The notes under the pieces: generated by a model
Told to the model about the DNA's origin: nothing
Databases searched by the model: none
What the model saw: the letters and a program-made list of their open reading frames with translations, nothing else
Position numbers and translations under genes: made by a program
Shown here: positions 1 to 12,700 of the stretch, in pieces
Numbering within the stretch: the first letter of the stretch is position 1
Layout of the letters: each line of letters opens with the position of its first letter
Assembly: GCA_013396915.1 (NCBI GenBank)
Contig: VWZL01002834.1
Span: forward strand, 248,001-312,000
Direction: 5' to 3'
Length of the DNA: 64,000 nt
DNA from: Stercorarius parasiticus
Taxonomy: Eukaryota > Chordata > Aves > Charadriiformes > Stercorariidae

Positions 1-229
1 GTACAAGAACAATCCCCTATTTCCTTATAAAATGCATCCTTTCTTCTTTTTGCATGCTAAAAATTGTATTGAGCAGAGATCTTCAGGTTAAACAGGGTTT
101 AGATGAGGTAGTTTCAAGCAACATTGAGATGAGACCTCTACAATGCTCTTGCATTCTCTTGAATATATATAGGAGATAATACTTTGTGAAAGTAGAAAGA
201 ATAACTTTTTTCCTCTTTCCTACCTTTAG

Positions 230-324
230 AACAACTTTCTAATGCAGAAGCAGACGTTGATACAGGTGCCAAACATACAGCCAGAGGCCGAGCACTGCAG
301 GGATTCTTAAAAAAAATAAAATAA
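230..324 (+). CDS. Probable last coding exon of the upstream gene (DNA2 by synteny only)
   Basis: A polypyrimidine tract and AG at 228-229 open a 95-nt reading frame that ends in TAA at 322-324. It encodes about 31 residues, with the first codon split by the intron (two bases here). The peptide is acidic at first (SNAEADVDTGAK) and ends in a basic tail (GRALQGFLKKIK), and its codon usage looks coding. It lies about 440 bp upstream of the RUFY2 start on the same strand. In vertebrates DNA2 sits just upstream of RUFY2 in this orientation, so a DNA2 C-terminus is the obvious guess. However, I could not match the peptide to the mammalian DNA2 C-terminus as I know it. It may be a lineage-specific end, an alternative last exon, or a different gene. 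The rest of the gene is outside the window. Confidence 0.5.
315..320 (+). terminator. Poly(A) signal AATAAA overlapping the end of the upstream gene
   Basis: A canonical AATAAA hexamer begins seven bases before the TAA at 322-324 and ends one base before it. If it is used, cleavage would fall at about 330-350 and leave a 3' UTR of only 10-30 nt. It sits at the left edge of the RUFY2 CpG island. Confidence 0.4.
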
Positions 325-462
325 GGAAGTTCGATGCCAGACTATTAGGCCTGTTCCACGTTTAAATACGCTTTTCTCCCGCCCTGGAAAGGCGGCGGCC
401 TCCGGGTCGGGAGCGGATCCTCCGGCCGCCGGGGGCGCTGTGGTGCGCGGGCGGCGGCGGGG

Positions 463-694
463 NAGGGAGGTCACGGAGACGGGGCGGTGTGCCGGGGGGC
501 CGTGCCTTGGGGAGGCTGGGGGTTTGTGCTGGTGACTTGTTTTCTCCTGGGAGATACAGGGAGATCTTGTGCAGCGTGGTTTTGTGGTGGTTTTCTTTTT
601 TTTTTTTTTTCTTACACAAATACTGTTCGCAGTAAGGGTTCGGCTGGTAGAGGAATACTGTCTCTTGCTAGTCAGGCTCTGGCGACATCAGGGN
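463..694. other. Mis-assembled segment between single-N placeholders
   Basis: Single N characters at 463 and 694 bracket a 230-bp stretch that reads as identical to 1029-1258, including a 15-base T run. A perfect copy bounded exactly by placeholder Ns in a GC-rich region is typical of a small contig placed in a scaffold gap. The downstream copy is continuous with RUFY2 exon 1 and intron 1 and is likely the genuine one. Confidence 0.75.
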
Positions 695-765
695 GCGGCG
701 GCGGGGTGGGAGGAACCGCAGCGTCCGCAGGGAGCGGCCGAGGCGGCGGCTCCTCCTCTCCAGCC

Positions 766-769
766 ATGG
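766..769 (+). CDS. RUFY2: RUFY2 coding exon 1 (start codon)
   Basis: The ATG lies in a good Kozak context (CAGCCATGG). Only ATG plus one G are coding before the GTGAGC donor at 770. The start is fixed by the exon 2 frame, which continues as Ala-Val-Lys-Asp-Pro and matches the RUFY2 N-terminus. Confidence 0.93.
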
Positions 770-3700
770 GTGAGCGGCGGCCGCGGCGCCCGGAGAGCGG
801 GGCCGGGCTGGGCGAGGGGCGCCGGGGACGGCAGAGGGGGAGAAGGGGGCTGGCGGCGGCCGCCGCCCCTCAGCCCCGCCGCCGCCGAGGGGAGCGGCTG
901 GGAGCAGCCCGGCCAAATGTCCGCCGCGGCGGGAGCGGGGCGGGGGGCGGCCTCCGGCCCCGGGGTCTGTCAGGCGATGCGGCGCCCGGGCGCTGGCGGC
1001 TCCCCTTCCCTCCTTCCCTGCAGCTGGCAGGGAGGTCACGGAGACGGGGCGGTGTGCCGGGGGGCCGTGCCTTGGGGAGGCTGGGGGTTTGTGCTGGTGA
1101 CTTGTTTTCTCCTGGGAGATACAGGGAGATCTTGTGCAGCGTGGTTTTGTGGTGGTTTTCTTTTTTTTTTTTTTTCTTACACAAATACTGTTCGCAGTAA
1201 GGGTTCGGCTGGTAGAGGAATACTGTCTCTTGCTAGTCAGGCTCTGGCGACATCAGGGCCACCGGCAAATAGTCTCTCCGGGGTGAGAAGAGCCCTTCAT
1301 GGCTCATTTTGCCCACAAGCGTACAGTCCACCCCATCCGATCCCAGAGCTGCAGTTACTAGAAAACATGCTATGTGATTTTCTCAATCTTTTTTCTTTTT
1401 TAAGAAGCAAGCAAAGAAAAATGGCTATATGCAGGTAGACCATGTTTTAGAACAGACCAAAAATGCGTTTCTGCCTCGGAAAGACCAGGCAAGAGGGCTG
1501 ATAATGAAAAGGACAGTAGAGGTGGAATTCTGTCTGTGGGGAGAATCAGCTCCAAAAGTCAAAATGAGGTCACCTGAAAAAGGAATTTGGAAGATGCCTT
1601 TGGGGAAATAATACCTAGGGAGGGAGAGCTATCCACCTGAAGCCACCTGAATATGGCTTTTTCCACGATAGCATTAGTATTTAGTACTGTCAATAGCAAA
1701 CCTACTAAGAAAGCAGGAGGTCTGATGTGAGTTCTGCCAGCAGAAATGCTCCTATTATTGCAAGCCTCCATCTCTTCCAGGCTGGTGCTGCTCTTGGTAG
1801 GGATGGTTCAGTCCCCGATGGTAAACTAGAGAGCTGTGACTGCTAACTGGGTATATTTTTGCCAGAGTGCTGTTGCTTATTGTCTGCTGTGTCTTCTGCT
1901 GCCTCTTAATGTTTTCTGTTGAAGTACTGCTAAATTGAGACACTATAAAAGTGCTTTTTAAGGTTATCTTGGGCACATCATTTCAGTCTTTTTTTTTTTT
2001 CCTAGAAAACTGAGATAGTTTATATTGTGTGGTAGTAGGGTAATTTGATATTTGACAGGCAGTTAGGAATACAGAAAATTAGAAAGTAATTTTCTAAGTT
2101 TCTAATACCTAAATACCTAAAACTGTGGTATGCAAGTAATTTCATTGCTGTTTGAGGAACTGAGAAAGTGTCCATCTGTTAGAATGATGTGGGGTGTTTG
2201 GTTTTAATGTATACAGTTCTTTGTGCTTTCTCATGTGCAAAGAGATCAGGTCATATACCAATACTCAGATTTGCAAAGGCAGCAGCTCACATTTTTTCTC
2301 AGATGCAAATCTGTATAGATATTTTGACATCTGTGTCTCAGGGTCTTAAAAAAGATGATCTGTATTCTTTGTTTGGTTTTTTATTTCGTGTGTTAGAGTT
2401 AATTGCAGGAAACAGTAAATCGTCAACTTTTTTTGCTTCTTTCCAAGTTACTTTGATCATGGCGAATAAACAGAGGGTTGTTTTGTCTCTGTTTCAGTTT
2501 GTCAAAACAGAGGGTGGCCTGAATGTTTGAACTGCTTCATTACAAATGCAAATAAACTAAGAATCTCCTGAACACTCTGGTTTCAGTTAGCAGGAGCTCT
2601 AAGAAGAGGAACCTTGTCCATTCTGTCAGATTAAGATGATTTTAAAAAGCTACGGGTTTTTTACTGACTAGATTTAATCCCCAAATGTGTTTTTGTAGTT
2701 TGCATTTTGTAAAACTACCCAAAACATTTTTAAGTTAAAGCAAAACCTTTAGTTCTTAAACTTTCCTGGGCAGAAAACATTTTTTAGCTATATGAGAAAC
2801 TGATGTAATATGTAATATTTTCCAGAAACTGCTCCAGGTTTACTGGCTGAGAGTATGTACAGCCTATGAAGGAAAGCATGTGGTTTTGTCACTGTGAAAT
2901 TAAGACTACAGTGGAAAATGATTATATATAAGAAGTATGATGTCTGTTTCTGTAGGTAGACTATAATACACCAAATAGATACTTACATTAATAGGAATGC
3001 TGCTTTGATATCATGGTAAGGGCAGTCACTGCTGAGCTTTTGAGTGTGGCATGGATGCCTGTGTTAATTTACAGCTACCGACTGCTTCCGAGATGTACTG
3101 AGACAACACAGTGCCTGAGAACTGACGTTTCCGGTCTTGTTTTTTCATTCTCCTATTAAACCAATGTAAGATCCGTAAGGGTGTTTGTTGGAGTGGATGC
3201 TTTTCTATAACATGGTGGTTTATAGCATTTACTAAATTATTCCTTTGAGTATATCTAGATTAAGATCAATTTTTCTTTGAACAAAGTGGCCATGAAGGAC
3301 TTTATTATTTTGTGTCTCCTCTAAAACTTGAACCATAACTTTTTTTTTTTTGCTTTATTATCTTAGCTGTAAAGGACCCTACAGCCGTAGAAAGAGCAAA
3401 TTTATTGAACATGGCTAAATTGAGTATCAAAGGACTCATTGAATCTGCTTTGAGCTTTGGCCGCACTCTGGATTCTGACTACCCACCTTTGCAGCAGTTC
3501 TTTGTTGTCATGGAGCACTGCCTGAAGCATGGCCTTAAAGGTGTGGTAATTGCTCTAGATGCATATTTCTTATTCCAAACATGCTACTTTTCTTCCTTTC
3601 TTTCTTGAATGAGGTAAAATCAAAGTGTGTTATGTTGCTTTAAGAAGTGAAGAAAATATGTAAATTGTCACCTTTTATGAGTAATAGTGTCATTATTAAT

Positions 3701-6700
3701 ACTTTGCAACATATATTTCCACATTTACCAACTTTTTCTTTTGTATACCGTGTATTGTAAGTGGTCCAGGGATTACCAGAACTGCATGTATGTATGTAGC
3801 TTATATTTTTAGATAGCTTTTTATATTATTTTGTTCTAGCGCAGCAGTTTTATGTAATTCCGAACGAAAATAATTCTGAAGATGACTTTGGATACTGGTG
3901 AACTGACCAGTGTTGCAGTTATCTGTTATCTGGAAGTCTAGGCTCAGCAGTTAACCAGCTATTTTGAAGAAAGCTGTTCCAGTAATTTAAATTAATTCAT
4001 TTACTTAATTTTTCTTTTCCTAGTAAGAAAATCCTTTCTAAGCTACAATAAAACCATCTGGGGTCCTCTGGAACTTGTGGAGAAATTATATCCAGAAGCT
4101 GAGGAAATAGCAGCAAGTGTCAGAGATTTGCCTGGCCTTAAGTAAGTACTGTTGGTAAAATACAGCAGGAAAATAAAGGATCTGATTGAGAATCTACAGA
4201 TGTCTCATGATTTCATTTGGCATTAAACAACCTTTGAACAGCTAGCACATGATATTAGGGGAAAGCACAGGTGAATCTTGCTAGCTTTTCATCTTCTGCA
4301 CAAAACAGCTCAAAAAGTAGTATTTTTATGTTCTTTTCTGATGTTCCTGGGGGAAAAGTTTTCTGAATGGTGGAAAAAAATGGGGCAAAAAGGAATAGGT
4401 TGCGTATCAGTCTGCAGCCTAGAACCACAGCAAACACGTGAGTCTAGTCAGCAAAGGCTGTATAAAAAAAAAGGTAACATACCGAAGAGGAAAGTATTCT
4501 GTAGCTGTTCAGATTCTTGTGTGTAGCATCCTTCTCAAATGTAAATTTATGCTGTGAACTACGATCTCCTCCCATTCCTGTGTACTCTGCTTTTGTATTT
4601 AGCTTTATAATTGGCCATACGTTAAATTCCAAAAGGGTTGTGATTGGTACGTGGCAGCATAAGGGTTATAATTTATAGCTTTAGACCTTATCTAAAGCAC
4701 ATAGGTATATATAAATTATTATTTACTCTTGTATCAGGCCAGATGAAATAATACCCTTTGCCAAGTATGTTACACTCTTCCTATCTTGCGTGGGTTTTTG
4801 TTTTGGGTTTTCTTTTTTTTTTTTTTGCATTTATGTGCTTACCACTTCTAAATGTTCAGGCACTAGAAGAGGAGGATCTAAAGGTCCAGGTTTAATTTGA
4901 TGGATACTAATGTTGGCCAGTTACATACTTTTTCATCTTTTTTTAATTGTCTTCCTAAGATACCAGTGAATTTGTAAATAAGTATGAGTTAAAGCTAGAA
5001 TTTGTTGTGTAGACCACGATTGGGAAAGTAGGCTTGCGTGATGAGTTGTAATGGACATTCGGTTACTTTTCTGACAATTCCTCTGAAGACTTGGTAAACA
5101 AGTTGCAGAGGGGAGTCTGAATTGTCGCAGACTTTTTGCTTCAGCTAGAAAGAGGACTTCCAAGATTATCTTTTCAGGCACTGTCAGGTTAAGAAGAAGA
5201 CGTATATAGGAAAACAGCATCACTATTAAAAACTCTTTCCACGCTGCTAGCTGTGTGCCATGTGAAAACAAAGCACATTGAAATACAGCAGTGTGTAGAG
5301 AGTTGCATATTTTCATTCTCTGAGCAAAACAGTTAATTTTACTGTCGGGCTCTTGTGCTCTCCGTGTTCTTTCCAGGGTCTGCTCCCAAGCCCAGCTGAG
5401 CTGATGGAAATTTTTCTGATATTATCCCAAAGCTTGGAGTCAAAGCCTAGATGTTATAGCTTCCCAGACTGCATTGCTCAACTAATAGTTTAAACTATTC
5501 TTTCAAAAATACCAATTGCTGTACCAATAGACTGATAAGATGTTTAAGACAGTGAATTAATTGCTATGTTGTTGATTTCATAGAATCATGGAATAGTTTG
5601 GGTTGGAAGGGACCTTTAAAGGTCATCTAGTCCAACGTCACTGGGGACTATTTGTCTTCATGCTCTTTTTTTTCAGAACACCGCTGGGCCGTGCCCGGGC
5701 CTGGTTACGGTTAGCACTAATGCAGAAGAAAATGGCCGACTATCTTCGCTGTTTAATCATTCAGAGAGATCTTCTCAGGTAAACAATTAAGTTGATTTTG
5801 TTTATAATTGATTTTTAGAGGTTTAGTCTTCTGAAAAAAAAAAAAAGTTTTCTATTTGCTACTTTTTAATGTATCCTTAGCATAGCAATGTGTAGCTTCA
5901 GGCCTCTGGGCTGATTTTTTCCAGTCTTCAGGGTAGAGGGACCAACCACCACTGCCTCATCAAGCTTGAGGGCCAGATGATGGTTGAAGAGATGTTTCCT
6001 CCCCATCATGTGGGGGGCCCTTCTGCAATGCTCCTGACTGTTCTTTCATAGGTGAGGGTGATGGGGAAGAGCTCCCGCTGCATTCCTGCACCATGCGGAA
6101 TATGGACTAGAAACCTCTGGAGAGGAGACGAATTCACCCCTGTCATATGCATAGTTTCCTGTAGAGCTACCATTGCGCGGAGGATGATTACCCTGAACTT
6201 TCCTTTCACAGTTCTGAAACTGGCATTGGTCTCTTCTAGTATAACTTCTTCTGATGGGGTAGTTGAAGCACAAAGGGAGAAAAACCTTGTTGTCTTAATT
6301 TAAGTTCCATAACCTATACATAGTTTTAAGAGTTTTCTTGTATGGCTAGATAATGCTGGTATGGCAGGATGACATTGGTGTTCAACGCTATGGACTTTTC
6401 CATTGAAAGCACCATGTGCTTCATAGAGTCTAAAACTGTATTTAAAAAAATGCAAAGAAGAGGAAATAAATGTTGGTATTCTGTTGTTTAGTGGAGTGTT
6501 TTTCTTTAAAAGTCTTTTTAATATTTCATCCCTTTCCGTTTTCCTCTCTTACTGATTTAATCTCTTACTTGGCTGCTTTAATTTCAAGCTTGTGTTCATT
6601 AAAGTCCAGACCTTTTTTCACACAAGATAATTTTTTTACCATTCTTTCTTTGTATTCTCTAGTGTTTCTGAACAATGTAAGAATTGTTTGACTCAACATG

Positions 6701-9700
6701 GCCAAACATCCATCTGTTGCAGTATTCTATTCAAAAGTAGCTAATAGCGAGTGAAGAGTCTTGTCAAAATAAGTCTTGTCCCCAGATTTGCCAGCCCTCC
6801 AGCAGCTTGTGGCTTAGATTTCTGGAGCCAAGGGTAGTATCTTTGCTTGTAATAGCCTCTGAGGCAAACCATGTACTTTCAGTTTTTAAATATTTATGAG
6901 GTGAATGTATGGGCAGACCCAGTTCATCTTTAAAGATGTTGGAGTAATGCTAAAATAAGAGAAACAATTCAGATTTAGAAGTCACTTATTATGAATTTAT
7001 TGCATATAAATATACTGAATATACCAATAAGATGCAATTTTCTTCTTTAACAGTGAATTTTATGAGTATCATGCACTAATGATGGAGGAAGAAGGAGCAG
7101 TTATTGTTGGGCTATTAGTTGGGTTAAATGTGATAGACGCTAACCTGTGTGTGAAGGGAGAAGACTTAGATTCACAAGTAAGTCAATACAGGTAAAGTAA
7201 TATACGTGCAATCCATAAGATTTTTATGTACAGTGAATTTTGTTCCTATGGAGTTATGACTTGTTAGATATCTTACTAGAGACTGTTTAGTGTGTTATCC
7301 AGCTCCTGGATCAGTGGGGGCTGTTGCATTAAGCTCAGTATCAGTTGGGTCAGACCTTTAGATAGTGATAATTGTCAGAGTGCAAGGGTAAAGTTTTATG
7401 CTTTGTCATCAAATGGATGCAATATTAGCAATGCAGAGTTCTTTCCATCTTAATTGCGTAACTCGTCCTTTTTCTTTGCGGGAAAAGTATATTTCCATGA
7501 TTTCTTTATCCCGTTTGGTTCATTTATTGTTGTTCTGGAACATAATAGGAAAGTTTCAAGCACCTGAAACAGAAACTTCTTTTGCATAGTGTAGTAAAAG
7601 ACCTTGTAAGAGGGTGACTGCTTTCAATCTGCAAAACAAGACTTAGAATTCTTCTTCCTTTGCAAAGTGCTTTGACTTTGAACTCTGATCTTTTCCAAGA
7701 AAACCTTGACTGATTCTTTTTAAAGGCAGATGCACAAGCATTTATAAATAAACATAGGCTGTGTTCAGTCCTGATTCGTTTTGCCCAGCTTCTTTGTGGA
7801 AAATAATCGTAATAGTTTAAGTGATTATTTACTGTATTTCAGCATATATTTGTCGAAAAAGCAATTTCTCTGGCAAAGAATGTGAATCATAGGCCTAACT
7901 TGTCTTCAGTTGTTTATTCTAGTTACTATCGAATGTTTTAGGCATTGATCTTGTGTACCAGAAGACATAACATTGAAAGACCTGTAATTATAGAAGATTT
8001 ATCAACATGCTTTTTTTAGTATTGAGAATGATACCTGTGTATTATAAATCACAAAATCTATTGCTAGCTATACATTTGTTATCTAAGTCACTTGGTGGCT
8101 TTGATGTATGAGGGGACATAAAACTTGATTTGAGAAGGTAGTAGTGGCTGTCCAGATGACATTTTAGGGTAATTCTGTTTGTGAAGAGTAGTGTAAATAA
8201 GGCACCTTCTCAGAGAAGCCAGGAGAAGCAAGTTGTATTGAGCAGAAAGAGAAACTTCTGAAGGATGATGGAAGTCACATCCAGGAGCGTAGTTTTGGTA
8301 TGTTAGGACAATGTTATTCGATGGTGAAATGTGTGCATGCACACAGGGAGAATTAAAACAAGGTAATTTTTATAGAGATAATATTTTACTTTTTTATAGA
8401 CGTAGTGTTTTGCTTTAATAAGCAAAATATATTTTTTAAAAAGCTTTTGGAGGAGAGACTTTTCAGAAAAGATATGGAAAGAATGAGTAAAAGACCATCA
8501 TAGGAAACTGACAGGAAAGCATTGTACAAACCAAGGAAATGATAGACTTAGCAAGTTACTTGTATTCAAAAGCTAAAGGGAGCTCAAGAAGGAAGCAGTA
8601 GGTCAGAGAAATCAAAATACTTTTGTGAAGAGGCTGCTAGACACCAAAAAGGAAGGGTTTGGGGAAAGCAAATGTGAGTAAATACTTTTGTTAGAGGTTC
8701 ACGAGTAGAGTTGGAAGCAGAACTCATGGTAATGTTATTTATAGTATATATGATTAAATTACAATTGAACAGAAAATACATGAATTAGGTTCTGAGTTAG
8801 AAGGTTTAAAAAATGAATGCAGTTGAGTTGGCATACCTGGGAATCAGCAAGTGTGCAGAGGTAGCATTATTTGTCAAGGAATATTGAAAAGCTAAACATG
8901 GAGGAAACATCAGTTCGGGAGATGTGCTGTGATAGGAAATCACGTGAAACACTAAAGACAAATTATGACAAGTCTGCTCAATCAGTGATAGGGCTGAGTA
9001 GTATCTGATAATGCCCCAAATGAAAGTCTTCTTGTACAGTCTCGGCTAAGCTCAATCAGAGGTAAGAAGTCATCTTTTCTTTGGGATTTGGTACCTGCCA
9101 CGTTGTTAATTTTGTTCAAAGGTAAGACTACACCTTAAAAAAACCCAACAAACCAAACTTGTTTAAAATGTTATGGTTCAGTTTTTTGAGCTGCTGGCTG
9201 AAACTTGACCAGTCTTAAAAAAGCTGATGTAACTGAGGTTTTAGTAATTACGTAGATACAAGACCGTGAATATCAACAGCAGTTACTTGTATGATATGAA
9301 ACTGTGTACATTTGCTTTCCCCTAGGTTGGGGTGATCGATTTCTCTATGTATTTAAAGAGTGATGATGACATCGGGGGTAAGGAAAGGTATGTCCTCACC
9401 AAATACCTCAGATTTTGCATGTTAATAAATGATTTCTTGACCAGTGCCCTGTTCTTTGTAGAAATAAGTCAAGTTCCCTAAAGATGAAATTTTCTGATCT
9501 TGCAATGTTGAGAAAAATTGTGCGCTAGGTTGTTCTGTATTACTAGTTAGCTGGACGAATATTTGCACTCTGAAGCAAGCCTCAGCAACATTACCTACTT
9601 TACCTGATGGACAGTATTGGAGGATTGCAAGGCGGCAGTGAAAAAGAAGCTGCAAACCTTTAAGCCCTCAGCTTGGGATTTAGTCAGTATTTCAAAGAAC

Positions 9701-12700
9701 CAGGGTTACAACACAGTAAATAAACATCCTTTTTCTTTTGAGACTGTATATGTTGTTATGTTTCATGCGGAGAAATTGTTTGCAGTTAAAGCATTGGGTT
9801 TTTTTGTCTCTCACTGATGTCATAACATGTAAGTTATTAACTTCATGATCGTGAGATGGAGTTGTTTCCTTTCTTTTAAAAAAGCACAAGTAAGATGGAC
9901 TTTTGCATATGTTAGGTAGATATGTGCATATTCAGTACATACTCAGTACTTCACTACATCATTTTGTTAAAGCTAATTTTGTTGTGTGCTTGCTTTAGAA
10001 ACGTACAGATTGCTGCAATTTTGGACCAAAAGAATTATGTTGAAGAACTAAACAGACAACTGAAGTAAGTATGCCTTTGAAGTAAGCATAGCAGTCCATG
10101 TTTACAACTAAAACACCTCTAATTCCCTTTTGTACCACAACTTCGTGAAAGAGAACTTCAGAGAAAGGGGTGCAAATTCTTCATGTTTAGACTGAGGGTG
10201 TAGTGAAGTTGAAAAGGATACACTCTTCTGGAGAGAGTCAGGACATCTCAGTTTTCATGCTTTCGTTTTTCACAGTCAGAACCTTTATTCTTCAAAGAAA
10301 TAAAAAACAGCAGGTCAAAACCGATCAAAGTCCTCACAATTCATAACTTCACAGGGATGAAAAGCTGGATCTGGATTTTAAGTGCATTCTGTTTAACAGT
10401 TTTCGAAAAGTATTATGGAGTGTTCTGGGTGAATCCACATGTTTTTGTTACTTTGCCTTTCATAATATTTTGGATTGTAGCTTTAATGCCTACGACCAAA
10501 ACTGAATAGGTTCATTGCTTGCTGGGAACTAATTATACAGTGTAGGTTGTAGTTCCTGTAAAAACAGTTTTCAGGAAAGCAGCCTTTCCCCCTTACTTTC
10601 CTGGATGGAGCAAACCTAGTCCACTATTGTATTTGTTACTGGACAGATAGAGGAATAGTGATTATAATTCTCTGAGGAGTATTGTACAAAATTAAACAGT
10701 GCAAAGGGCTAAAAAAGGGAAAAAAAAACCCCGACAAACCCACAAAGAACTACTTCTGTAGAATCTGTAGTATAGCTGATCTTCTTGATCCCTTTTTGAA
10801 ATGTAATCGCGTTTTTTCATTTTTAATGCTAGTCATCTTGATCATTAGTTACTATATGGCTACTGTTGGGGTAAAGATGTTCTGATTTGAAATTGTGTTA
10901 GTCACTGAGCAGAAGCCTTCAACAGGACACAGTAACTGAATACGTCAAATATGAGCAAAATGAAAGTAAGTTAAGGAGGAGAAAAGAACTATCACAATTA
11001 AGAATAGTGGTGTTTGTGTGATGATAGAGTATGTCCTTGTACACTGGTTTATGCATGGAATTAATTGCAAACCAGTGGTTCAACAACTCTCCTCATTTAT
11101 TTCAGGTCAGCTGTTTGTTTCCACACATCCTGGAATGTATTAATCTCCTTGCCTTGCCCTTCTTATTGAACTGATAACTTCTGAGGACACCACAGTAGAA
11201 ATACGTGGAAAAGTAAATGATGTTACAGAATAGGGGTTTTCTGTGTGTAAAGTGCAGTCTAAAAAAATGTGCGTACAGCAGAAATGGGCAGTCAGGTAAT
11301 GGAGAAGGCCTGGATGTAGTTTGATAAGATAAAAAAACCACAGAGTAATAAAAGGGAATAAAAATCTGATGAGACTTAGAAATGCAGTCAGAAGCATCAA
11401 GAAATCTCAAAAAATGCAGGAAGGCAATTAATTTTATAGAAGAAACGGATTTTGGAGGAAGAGAACCTGGAGAACNNNNNNNNNNNNNNNNNNNNNNNNN
11501 GGGGGGGGAAAAGTCAAGATTATTGCAAACTCTCTTTTAAGTGAACTGATTAAACATTTGGATACATTATAGTTGTGAGGATAAACGAAAGGGAGAAATC
11601 TAAAGTTACTCCTATCCAGGAGTTTAAATGTCAGGGATGACGTTGGGAGTTGGAAAGTAGTATATGAACATTCAATGAAGGAGACTAATTTTCTTATATT
11701 CAGGAGAAACTCAAATAATGGGAGCAGACCTTTTAGCACTTAACCAATAATCGTTGTACCTGACATTGAAGCATTTTCGCTTGGTTGAATAAGTTTTGAG
11801 GTAATTTTGAATAATTTTTTTTCTTTTTCTCTTTCAGTAGCACAGTTAGCAGTCTACATGCAAGAGTTGATTCACTAGAGAAATCAAACACTAAACTGAT
11901 CGAAGAGGTATTTTTTTTTTAATAATGTATAACAGATATTATTCACTCTCAAATGCTAGTTTTATAAATATACTTAAATTATTTTAGTCTACATAAGGTT
12001 TGTATGATATGTTCAGATACCTTTATTTTGGCTTGAAGAAAAGATACAGTAGCTGCAGGGATTTGAAGTTGGTTTAGCTGGGTAGCATGCAGCATCAGTA
12101 AATTAATTCTGTAGGACATTGCAGTTTCCCACTTTGAACAAAACCAGGAGAGAAGCCTTTCTTAATGCCAGCTGTCAGTCTGATTTTGTGCAGATGACTA
12201 GTCCATAATGGATGACACCAGTTGCTACAAAGAGAAAGTAGTTCAGCAAGCAGGTTTTGTTACTGTTCTCAGCTTTAGCCAAAGGATTGTTTCTTGCTTG
12301 TTTACCGTATGCTTATATACAGTTTTCAAACTTACCTAGCTCTGGTTTTGTATTTATATTTTATATTTTCGGTTATCTTTGATGTGTGGCTAAATTACAA
12401 TATATTTAGCTATATAAGAGAAAGGATAATTTTTTTTTTTATCCAAGCTGCTTGAGAAATAGTTAATGAAGTGGAAAATTGAAGTGTCTAAATTCAGCTG
12501 TTGAAGGGATAGCTGGTTATTAATAGCTCTGGGTATTAATGTATCCAGATAGAGGGAAAACATTTATTTTAAAGTGTTAATTCTCAGAGTATTCTGCTTC
12601 CTTTACAAGCCTTCAGCCTGGCTGTCCACCTATTTTAATCAGCTGGCTTATAGTTCTGACATTAAGTTATATACTGTAGGGCCCAGCTATAACGTTTTCT

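Larger units (their letters stand above)
360..1060 (+). promoter_or_regulatory. RUFY2: CpG-island promoter of RUFY2
   Basis: This is a GC- and CpG-rich block in otherwise AT-rich sequence, surrounding the RUFY2 start codon at 766. It contains GGCGG/Sp1-like runs and no clear TATA box, as is usual for a housekeeping-type CpG promoter. Positions 464-693 are an exact copy of 1029-1258 between two single Ns, so the left half of the island is probably mis-assembled and should not be used for motif work. The true transcription start cannot be fixed from sequence. Confidence 0.7.

Noticed and set aside
487..1438. Long + strand frames of 237 and 289 codons across the RUFY2 promoter
   Set aside because: They run through CpG-island sequence, contain N, depend on the artefactual 230-bp duplication and show low-complexity Gly/Arg/Phe runs with no family similarity.
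6006..6303. Overlapping frames on both strands in a GC-richer patch of RUFY2 intron 4
   Set aside because: No splice context, no recognisable domain and no in-frame link to RUFY2. It is perhaps an old unclassified repeat.
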